Below, one piece after another: positions 9,464 to 16,244 of a stretch of DNA of 64,000 bases (within the stretch, counting starts at the first letter, position 1; each line of letters starts with the position of its first letter). This DNA comes from Microbulbifer rhizosphaerae. GTDB lineage: Bacteria > Pseudomonadota > Gammaproteobacteria > Pseudomonadales > Cellvibrionaceae. Made by a program: the position numbers and the translations under genes. The stretch lies in contig NZ_JACHWZ010000008.1 of NCBI RefSeq assembly GCF_014191725.1, forward strand, positions 124,001-188,000. Reading direction: 5' to 3'. A model generated the notes under the pieces. That model saw only the letters and a list, made by a program, of their open reading frames with translations, did not search any database and was not told the origin of the DNA.

Positions 9464-10928
9464 GCGCCCCCCCTTGCTCATGGCGAAGCCCCTCAGCGCC
9501 GGTCTTCGCGGCGCGCTTCTTTAGTTGCGCGAGTTGCGCGTGAAAAGTCTCCCCTTCCGGGGCGGGGAAATCCCGATACCGGGTCCAGCCGCCGGCCAGC
9601 GGCATGCGCGACAAACGGCGCCGCCTGCCGCCGCACAACGCCATCCCCCACGCCGCCAGGCCCGTGAATTTGCGATAGAGCGCCGGCCGGGACGCCAGCC
9701 AGGCCCATGCGCTCAAACCGGCGCGGGCCAACGGCGAAGTCATTTTTTTCCCGTGCTCGCGCACCCGCCAGCGCCTCATGATATCGGTGAGGGGTATCTT
9801 CACCGGGCACACGGCCACGCATTGACCGCAGAAGGTGGAGGCGTTGGGCAGGGCCGCGGATTTCTCCACCCCGATCAGGGCAGGTGTGAGGGCTGCACCC
9901 AGGGGGCCCGGGTATACCCACCCGTAGGCGTGGCCACCCACGGCGCCATAGACCGGGCAGTGATTCATACAGGCGCCACAGCGGATGCAGTTCAGAATGT
10001 CCTGGTTTTCACTGCCCAGCAGCTCGCTGCGGCCGTTATCCAGCACTACCACATGGAATTCTTCCGGGCCGTGCATATCCCCTTCGCGTTTGGGGCCGGA
10101 GGAAAGGGTGACATAAGCGGTAGCTTCCTGGCCGGTGGCCGAGCGGGGCAACAGGCGCAAGAAGGTCGACAAATCCTCCAGAGTGGGGATTACCCGTTCA
10201 ATGGTGGTCACCACCACGTGCACCCTGGCGAGGGTCTGGGTTAAATCGCCGTTGCCTTCGTTGGTGACAATCACCGTGGACCCGGTCTCGGCGATCATGA
10301 AGTTGGCGCCGGTGATGCCCACATCCGCCTTGAAAAAATGCTCGCGCAACTCCTGCCTGGCTTCGGCCACCAGGCTTTCCGCGGTCGAGAGATCCCGGTC
10401 CGGCGGCAGCTGCGGGTGGCTTTCGACAAAGGTCCGCTCGATATCGTCCTGCGCCAAGTGAACGGCGGGCATCACGATGTGGCTCGGCGCTTCGCGGCGC
10501 AACTGCAGGATATATTCGCCGAGGTCCGTCTCCACCGGCGTGATCCCCTGATCGACGAGATAATCATTAAGCCCCAGCTCCTCGGTCACCATGGACTTGC
10601 CCTTGGTGACGGTTTTCGCCCCCACCCTTTGGCAGATGGCCAGGATCGCCTCGCGCGCATCGTCCGCGGTACTGGCCCAGTGGATGTGACCACCCTGCCC
10701 CAGTACCTTCTGCTCGAACTGCTCCAGCCAGGTGTCCAGATCCGACATGACCCGACGCTTGATGCGGCGGGCATCTTCGCGCAGAGCTTCGAATTCCGGC
10801 AACTGCCCCACTGCCGCGGCCCGGCGCGCCTGCAGGCCGTCGCCCAGCTTTCCGAAGGCACCTTGCAGTTTCGGGTCCCGCAGGGCCTGCGCGGCCTGTT
10901 GTTTGAAGGAACTACAACTCGGTTGCAT
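9456..10928 (-). CDS. lutB: LutB-type iron-sulfur lactate utilization protein
   Basis: 490 aa. The N-terminal two thirds carry a LUD domain (NFMIAETGSTVIVTNEGNGD), followed by two 4Fe-4S ferredoxin motifs, CIRCGACMNHCPVY and CGQCVAVCPVKIP, then the short helical LutB C-terminus. It is the electron-transfer subunit expected to accept electrons in L-lactate oxidation with LutA and LutC. It overlaps lutC downstream by 8 bp. Upstream, a 264-bp palindromic element separates it from lutA, unlike the tight lutABC spacing usual elsewhere; lutB may therefore depend on read-through across a very large hairpin or on its own promoter. Confidence 0.9.
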   Translation of the reverse strand: MQPSCSSFKQQAAQALRDPKLQGAFGKLGDGLQARRAAAVGQLPEFEALREDARRIKRRVMSDLDTWLEQFEQKVLGQGGHIHWASTADDAREAILAICQRVGAKTVTKGKSMVTEELGLNDYLVDQGITPVETDLGEYILQLRREAPSHIVMPAVHLAQDDIERTFVESHPQLPPDRDLSTAESLVAEARQELREHFFKADVGITGANFMIAETGSTVIVTNEGNGDLTQTLARVHVVVTTIERVIPTLEDLSTFLRLLPRSATGQEATAYVTLSSGPKREGDMHGPEEFHVVVLDNGRSELLGSENQDILNCIRCGACMNHCPVYGAVGGHAYGWVYPGPLGAALTPALIGVEKSAALPNASTFCGQCVAVCPVKIPLTDIMRRWRVREHGKKMTSPLARAGLSAWAWLASRPALYRKFTGLAAWGMALCGGRRRRLSRMPLAGGWTRYRDFPAPEGETFHAQLAQLKKRAAKTGAEGLRHEQGGAHE

Positions 10929-10930
10929 AA

Positions 10931-11194
10931 GTGCTCTTTCAACCTCTAAATGCCGGGTTCAGTTGGCTTGTCAGTGTTCCTGGCAAGGCGCGTCCCGCAG
11001 GCAATGGCCCGGTCCTTGTCAAGGGGCGCAACGCCGCCAGGGACGCTGACAAGCCAACCCGAAGGGCGCTCCCATGGCGCTCCACAGCGGCGTTGCCGTG
11101 CTTGCCAAGGGCTGGGCCATTGCCGGCGCCCGGCGCCTTGCTGTGAAACGCCATGGGAACGCTGAACCCGACATTTAGAGGTTGAAAGAGCACT
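10931..11194. repeat. 264-bp multi-hairpin palindrome with 22-bp perfect terminal inverted repeats, between lutA and lutB
   Basis: The element starts GTGCTCTTTCAACCTCTAAA and ends with its exact complement, 22 bp perfect at each end. Two internal palindromes follow: TTGGCTTGTCAG...CTGACAAGCCAA in the left half and GCG(C/T)TCCCATGGCG...CGCCATGGGAACGC in the right half. The loop regions of the two halves (GGCAATGGCCC..CCTTG.CAAG) are inverted copies of one another. The whole can fold into a cruciform with branches. It encodes no credible protein and resembles a MITE or a large REP-type element. No target-site duplication is obvious. Confidence 0.85.
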
Positions 11195-11981
11195 AGACCT
11201 CCCCCTCACCAATCGCGGGAAGGTCGGTCATGCCCGCCAATACTTCCGCCACATGACGAACCTTGACGCGGCTGCCCTGCCGGGTCAGCTTGCCGGCCAT
11301 ATTCAACAGGCAGCCCAGATCCCCCGCCAGCAGGGTGTCCGCCCCGCTGGCCTCGATATTGTCCATCTTGCGGCTTACCATCTGGTTGGAAATGTCCGCG
11401 TACTTGACACAAAACAGGCCGCCGAAACCACAACAGACTTCGGCGTCGTCCATTTCCCGCACCTCCACCCCCCGCACACTGCGCAGCAGCTTGCGGGGCT
11501 GCTGCTTGATGTTCAGCTCGCGGAGTCCGGCACAGCTATCGTGGTAACAAACAGCTCCCTGATAGTCGGCTTCCACAGATTCCATCCCCATCACATCCAC
11601 CAGGAAGCTGGTCAATTCATAGGTCCGGGAAGCCAATCCAGTCGCACGATCCCGCCATTCGGGCTCCGCCGCCAGCAATTTGGGGTAGTGATCCCTAATC
11701 ATGCCGGCGCAGGAGCCGGAGGGAGCCACCACCGCATCGAAGGGCTCAAACGTCTCGACAACCTGTTTGGCCAGGGCTTTTGCCTCCGCTTCTCCGCCGG
11801 CGTTGTAGGCGGGCTGGCCGCAACAGGTCTGGTGTTCGGGCACCACGACCTCGCAGCCCGCGTCTTCCAGCAGCTTGATTGCCGCGAAACCGACACTCGG
11901 GCGCATGACATCCACCAGGCAGGTCACATAGAGGGCAACCCGTCTTGACCGTCCGACCTCAAGCTTCCCTCCAAGCTCCAT
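11193..11981 (-). CDS. lutA: LutA-type (Fe-S)-binding CCG-domain protein
   Basis: 262 aa, start ATG at 11981 with GGAG about 9 nt upstream. Two CCG domains are present: the first ends in HQTCCGQPAYN and the second runs from CYHDSCAG to DAEVCCGFGGLF; these cysteine clusters bind 4Fe-4S in LutA/GlcF/HdrB relatives. Its role is the catalytic or electron-carrying partner of LutB and LutC in L-lactate oxidation. It is the first gene in the run, and transcription from it would cross the 264-bp palindrome before lutB. The stop codon lies just inside the end of that element, so the repeat touches the gene's 3' end. Confidence 0.9.
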   Translation of the reverse strand: MELGGKLEVGRSRRVALYVTCLVDVMRPSVGFAAIKLLEDAGCEVVVPEHQTCCGQPAYNAGGEAEAKALAKQVVETFEPFDAVVAPSGSCAGMIRDHYPKLLAAEPEWRDRATGLASRTYELTSFLVDVMGMESVEADYQGAVCYHDSCAGLRELNIKQQPRKLLRSVRGVEVREMDDAEVCCGFGGLFCVKYADISNQMVSRKMDNIEASGADTLLAGDLGCLLNMAGKLTRQGSRVKVRHVAEVLAGMTDLPAIGEGEV

Positions 11982-12165
11982 AAGTTTCTCCGGGGATTTA
12001 TTCTCTGGCGATGCACCCGATCAGGATCGGGGCAAGTAGACACCAATCCTATTGTTTAGTATTAATAAAAGTCAATGGATTTGGTGCTGTGTGTTCCAGT
12101 CGCGCAAAGTGCCGTCCAGGTGTGCGGGGGGGAGCGATTGCCAGATTCGCTGGCTCTTCCGGTGA

Positions 12166-12225
12166 CCAAATAGATCGGCCGTGACGCTCCAAGTCCTCGC
12201 GGCGCCTTTGGCCCGATCTATTTGG
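12166..12225. terminator. Inverted repeat between the TonB receptor gene and lutA
   Basis: CCAAATAGATCGG (12166-12178) pairs perfectly with CCGATCTATTTGG (12213-12225) around a GC-rich centre. It lies just after the receptor's stop (12257, minus strand) and 185 bp upstream of lutA, so it could end receptor transcription or shield lutA. There is no clear T-run, so Rho-independent termination is uncertain. Confidence 0.4.
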
Positions 12226-12256
12226 TTGTTGTCGGTGAAATATTGTGGAGTTGCTT

Positions 12257-15094
12257 TTAGAGAGACCCGCGTATACCCAGTGTGATTGTACGGCCGTTCT
12301 CCAGGAAGTTATCCCTGCGTGATCTACTGCCACTGTAAATACCATCGGGATCCGGGAAGTACTCGTAGGTCTTCTCATCATTGAGATTGGTCCCATCAAT
12401 ACGCACTTCCAGCCAATCGGTCAAATGGTAGCTGAGTGATGCATCCAGATAACCCGCGCCGGTGCGCCAGCGCTGCAGGTCACGCCCCGGGTCGTTATTG
12501 GTCTCGACGGCAGTTCTGTCCTTGTAAGTCCAGGATAACCGGGCGGTGAAAACTTCATCCTCCCAGAAACCCGTCATGGCATAGCCATACTTCGGCACAT
12601 TCCATACTTCGTGATCCACACCGGATCTCGAAGTCCAGTTCTGGCCATCGGTATCCACGCGGGTATAGCTCATCTGAGTGCCTAAATTGCTCCATATACC
12701 CGGCAGGAAGGTAAAGTTTTGCTGATAGGCGACCTCCAAGCCTGTGAAGGAGACATCACCTTCATTGACCTTGGTGGAGAGAGTGATTGGAAGATCCGGA
12801 TCCACTTTACCATCTACATCCTGGAGATTTGACCCGAGAGCAGAATCGGGCAAACCGAGAGAACTCCAGGGAACCACCACAGTCTCGCTTATAGTGGTAT
12901 CCGACAAATCCTTCTGGAAAAGTCCGACACTGACCAGGGCGCCTTCGGCAAAGTACCACTCAGCGGTGAGGTCGTATTGATCCGCTTCCATTGGTAGAAG
13001 ACCTGGATTACCGCTGTTTGCCTGTGGCTCGAACACGTTGGGAATGACCAAGCCACCAGCGATATCCGTGAGTGCCGAACGCGTAATGGTTTTCCCGTAG
13101 GAAGCGCGCAAGACAACATCGTTATAGACATCGTAAGCCAAGCTGACGGAAGGCATAAGATTATCGTAGGAATCTTCACTGGAATTGGACTCAAACTCCC
13201 CGTCAACCAGCAGGAAGTTATCGATGCTTACATCGGTCTCTGAATAACGCAACCCCACATTTATGCGCAATTCACGGTTGTAAACGTCACCTCGCAGATC
13301 AGTTTGCAAATAGACTGACGCCACATCCTCCTGGGCCTGGAAGGTAGCGCCAAAATCACGCGGTGACATGCGGGTCGCCCGTTCCGGCTGGAAAAAATTC
13401 TCGATGGTATCCCGGGTCCAGTTTGCCCAGCCTTTGGGAAAGTTTTCACCCGCCCCCTTGGCAAAGGGGTCGATTCTCAGTTCGCTGTCCATCACTGCGA
13501 GACGCTGCTCGGTGGTCATTGTATTCCAGGTCAATCCGTTGGGAAGAAGTTGGTCATCAAAGACAGAATTACCATTGGTTCTCGACGAATACTTCGAGGA
13601 TTCTGCGAAGCTCACACCGGACTTCAGGGTGCCCAGCCAATCGCGAACACCATAGTCCCACGCGATCTCAAACTTGGCCATATCATCATCGTCTTCTTCA
13701 TTACGCAGGCTGAAATCCCGATCTGCCCGTGTGTAAAATTGCGGATTGGTGATATCGCCGTTGAGGATTACAAGATTCGGGTAGAGACCGTTGCCCCGGT
13801 GATCCATCAGCATTTCCACGCCCTCGCGAGTTTCGGAGCCCATCCGCCAGCGCGTTAACTCGGCGTCACTGCTTGAAGACGTGATTTGCCCCCTGAGGGT
13901 CACTGTATCTGTCGGTAGGTATTCAGCGCGCAGGTTGAAGCTCTGGAATTCAGTTTCGCTGTCATTTACGACACTCTCCGCAAATATGGGCACATTACCG
14001 AAAACGCCGTGCAAGTTATTGTGCTCATCAATGATTGGATCGATCGGCACGATTCCAGTGCCAACAGTAGTTCCGGAATTACGAATCGCGGCACCAAAGG
14101 TATACTCGTCGCGTTTGTCGCTAATATCTGCCAATAAGGTATCCAGACTGACGTCAAGCTTATCGTTCTTGAACTGGAAGGAATTGACCAATGCGGTGCG
14201 TTCACGCTCGTTCTTGGTAGCGAAGGTCCGGTAGAAACGAGGCATAAATGCGTTGTCGATCTGATCTCGGGTAAGACCATTGAAATTTGCGTCGGGGTTA
14301 TCCAAATCGAGCTTGAATCCGAAGGCTCCTGGATCTTTCTCGTTCTCACCCAGCGCCGAACGGTTAAAACTACCTGTGGTCTGAAATCCGGAACGGGTGT
14401 TGACGGCCTCTGAGTGCGCCAAACCAATCAGTGCGCCGAAGTTTCCCCAGGTATTGCTATACAGAAATGACCCGCGGGGGCTGGTTTCCTCAGACGAATC
14501 GTTATGGGGCGCCGATACCGCATAGCGAATCACCTGACCATCCTGGTCGTGGGGCCGCGGTGTAGCCAAATCGACCACACCACCAATCCCTCCCTCGGTC
14601 AGTTCAGCCATTGGTGTTTTGTAAACCCTAACGGCACCGAAAAGCTCAGATGGGAACACATCGTAATTAAAGTCGCGCGTGGAGCTGCCAATATTATCCG
14701 AGGAAGTGGTATGCACCGGCGCACCATTGATAGTAGTCACCGCAAAGCTGGGACCCAACCCGCGAATGCTGATACGGTTACCCTCATTGCTGGATCCATC
14801 ACGGGAAAGGTAGATACCGGGAATACGCTGCAGGGATTCCGCTACATTCGCATCGGGGAACTTGCCGATATCCTCCGCCACAACGGCGTCAACCACTCCT
14901 GTGGCCTCTTGTTTAATGGCGAGTGATTGCCGCAGACTACTGCGCATACCGGTAACTGAGATTTCCTCAATCACTTCAGCCTGACCGGAGTTGGTAGTTT
15001 CAGTTTGTGCATTGCTGGTAGTTGCAACAAGGGATGCGACAGCCAACCCAAGGGCGGCACTCAGGTCGTTTCTGGCGAAATATTCTCTCATCAT
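12257..15094 (-). CDS. TonB-dependent receptor, carbohydrate type
   Basis: 945 aa from tandem ATGs at 15094/15091. A signal peptide ends near NAQ at residue 30. The plug domain begins about residue 45 (IEEISVTGMRSSLRQSL, then VVAEDIGKFPDANVAESLQR), a hallmark of the large Xanthomonas/Caulobacter-type receptors that import oligosaccharides. The RGLGPSFAVTTINGAPV segment and the TEGGIGGVVDL segment before the barrel also fit. The last residues (ENGRTITLGIRGSL) form the final barrel strand. It resides in the outer membrane and would be energised by TonB-ExbBD. Lying between the lut/fucose genes and the GH31/GH43 genes, it probably imports the oligosaccharides they process; the ligand cannot be told from sequence. 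Confidence 0.88.
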   Translation of the reverse strand: MMREYFARNDLSAALGLAVASLVATTSNAQTETTNSGQAEVIEEISVTGMRSSLRQSLAIKQEATGVVDAVVAEDIGKFPDANVAESLQRIPGIYLSRDGSSNEGNRISIRGLGPSFAVTTINGAPVHTTSSDNIGSSTRDFNYDVFPSELFGAVRVYKTPMAELTEGGIGGVVDLATPRPHDQDGQVIRYAVSAPHNDSSEETSPRGSFLYSNTWGNFGALIGLAHSEAVNTRSGFQTTGSFNRSALGENEKDPGAFGFKLDLDNPDANFNGLTRDQIDNAFMPRFYRTFATKNERERTALVNSFQFKNDKLDVSLDTLLADISDKRDEYTFGAAIRNSGTTVGTGIVPIDPIIDEHNNLHGVFGNVPIFAESVVNDSETEFQSFNLRAEYLPTDTVTLRGQITSSSSDAELTRWRMGSETREGVEMLMDHRGNGLYPNLVILNGDITNPQFYTRADRDFSLRNEEDDDDMAKFEIAWDYGVRDWLGTLKSGVSFAESSKYSSRTNGNSVFDDQLLPNGLTWNTMTTEQRLAVMDSELRIDPFAKGAGENFPKGWANWTRDTIENFFQPERATRMSPRDFGATFQAQEDVASVYLQTDLRGDVYNRELRINVGLRYSETDVSIDNFLLVDGEFESNSSEDSYDNLMPSVSLAYDVYNDVVLRASYGKTITRSALTDIAGGLVIPNVFEPQANSGNPGLLPMEADQYDLTAEWYFAEGALVSVGLFQKDLSDTTISETVVVPWSSLGLPDSALGSNLQDVDGKVDPDLPITLSTKVNEGDVSFTGLEVAYQQNFTFLPGIWSNLGTQMSYTRVDTDGQNWTSRSGVDHEVWNVPKYGYAMTGFWEDEVFTARLSWTYKDRTAVETNNDPGRDLQRWRTGAGYLDASLSYHLTDWLEVRIDGTNLNDEKTYEYFPDPDGIYSGSRSRRDNFLENGRTITLGIRGSL

Positions 15095-15327
15095 ATCTTA
15101 ACCTGCTTTATTATCCATATCGTTGGCGAGCAAAAAATCGAAGTTACCCCCTTCGAATTCTGCCCCTGGTCCTGAAATTAGCGGGCCGATACTGCTGAAC
15201 TTCCCTGCCCTCACTTCCTCCATCACTACTTTGGCCACTTTGGCGCTCCATACATCTTCTCTTCTGTCTACAGCTGGAAGAAGATTATTGGCTCAGTGGC
15301 ATAGTGGCCTTGCCACGTCCAATATTT

Positions 15328-15651
15328 TTAGCGGTGCGCTAAACGCCAAGCAACTCCCAGCCTTAAACGGTGACCGTAATGCTGGTCAAAGGTGAGGAGA
15401 TTTTGGCACGCGGAGCAATTTGCGAAGAATGCGCCCCGCCTGGAAGGGTTATCTGCTTGATCACGCGTCACCCAGCGATAATCGTAGTACCCGGCTTCGT
15501 AAGGATCGACCACATATCTCCAATCGCCATTAAGTGATTGGAAATCCCTAAGGTAGAGGTCTGGAGAGTGAGTCGCGCTGGCAGGCGGGCAAAGCAAATA
15601 TAGAAGAACGGCCACTGCCACGGGAAAGCTACGAGGGGTCAGATGTTCCAT
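15328..15651 (-). pseudogene. Remnant of a secreted GH2 enzyme (5' end only)
   Basis: A 107-codon frame starts with a good signal peptide (VAVAVLLYLLCPPASA) and continues with the opening of a GH2 beta-glucuronidase/galactosidase: FQSLNGDWRYVVDPYEAGYY, then GAFFAN. Normal GH2 proteins go on for another 500-900 residues. After GAFFAN the similarity stops. The remaining 30 residues (ending YGHRLRLGVAWRLAHR) look more like the last strands of an outer-membrane barrel, so a deletion may have joined a GH2 start to a receptor end. The upstream region (15652-15770) has AT-rich GTCATATTA direct repeats that look like a retained promoter. Confidence 0.6.
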
Positions 15652-15751
15652 ATCAATTTATCTCCGCATTTATAGGCAACATTCGCCCGCGGCTTTCCGT
15701 GACAATACGACATCCAATTCTGGTATCACGCATAAATGGCCATACCATGCT

Positions 15752-15769
15752 GTCATATTAGTCATATTA
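15752..15769. promoter_or_regulatory. Tandem GTCATATTA repeats upstream of the GH2 remnant
   Basis: GTCATATTA occurs twice back to back at 15752-15769. TCATATTA also occurs at 19317-19324, between the divergent GH31 and GH43 genes, and at 61682-61689, upstream of the second TonB receptor. All three are non-coding regions before carbohydrate genes, so this may be a promoter or operator element. It is AT-rich and short, so chance is possible. Confidence 0.35.
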
Positions 15770-15839
15770 ATATTAGAGGATTAGCGAATGCAAATGCATT
15801 ATCAGGCTTCTAGGGCGGATATTGCGCCACGGCCAGCGG

Positions 15840-15990
15840 TGGTGGGTAACCTGCGGCATTCGCTCCGCCGCATCTGGGGATGGAGCTGACACGGTGAATC
15901 TGTTCCAAGTCATTCCGCCCGCCGCATACGCTCACCGTGGGGGCGCCTTCGGCGTCTAAATCTACTCCGGCAGATTTGTTAGGTATGGAT
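15840..15990. repeat. Palindromic intergenic repeat
   Basis: CACGGTGA (about 15891) and TCACCGTG (about 15931) form an inverted repeat, followed by a degenerate TAAATCT...AGATTTG hairpin related to those at 3249 and 26884. It lies in the 593-bp gap between the GH2 remnant and the GH31 gene; the rest of that gap holds the tandem GTCATATTA repeats and a GH43 fragment. Confidence 0.45.
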
Positions 15991-16018
15991 ACCGATTCCG
16001 AGGAGATATAGTTTTACA

Positions 16019-16110
16019 GGACGGCAAATACCATCTGTTTTTCAAGTCAGAGAGTTCCGGGAAAGGCATCAAGAAAGCGGGCTCCGAAAATCGGAGTATG
16101 TGCTCCAGGA
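16019..16110 (+). pseudogene. Decayed fragment of a GH43-type gene
   Basis: On the plus strand this stretch is a clear copy of part of the intact GH43 gene at about 20160-20265. It encodes DGKYHLFFKSESSGKGIKKA where the intact gene has DGKYHLFFKTEGSGKGIKKA. Then a frame change follows, with GTATGTGCTCCAGGACATG matching TATGTACTCCAGGACAAG. There is no start, and the homology ends within about 100 bp. It is a relic of a second GH43 gene, oriented opposite to the GH31 gene beside it. Confidence 0.7.
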
Positions 16111-16244
16111 CATGCATCAAAGAGCTGACGTCTGCCTCTATGGCCAGAAGATTGCACAATTATGGCTGGCAAGAAGCGGAAAGTACGGTTTTCGTGGCCA
16201 ACGGGAAGATAAAGAGGCTCGCCAAGCAAGCCTCTTCGCACGCA

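Noticed and set aside
10939-11212. Small open frames on both strands inside the palindrome between lutA and lutB
   Set aside because: They are near-identical on both strands because the DNA is palindromic; no start signal or family similarity.
12049-12399. A 116-codon minus-strand frame at the end of the TonB receptor
   Set aside because: Its upstream half is an out-of-frame reading of the receptor C-terminus.
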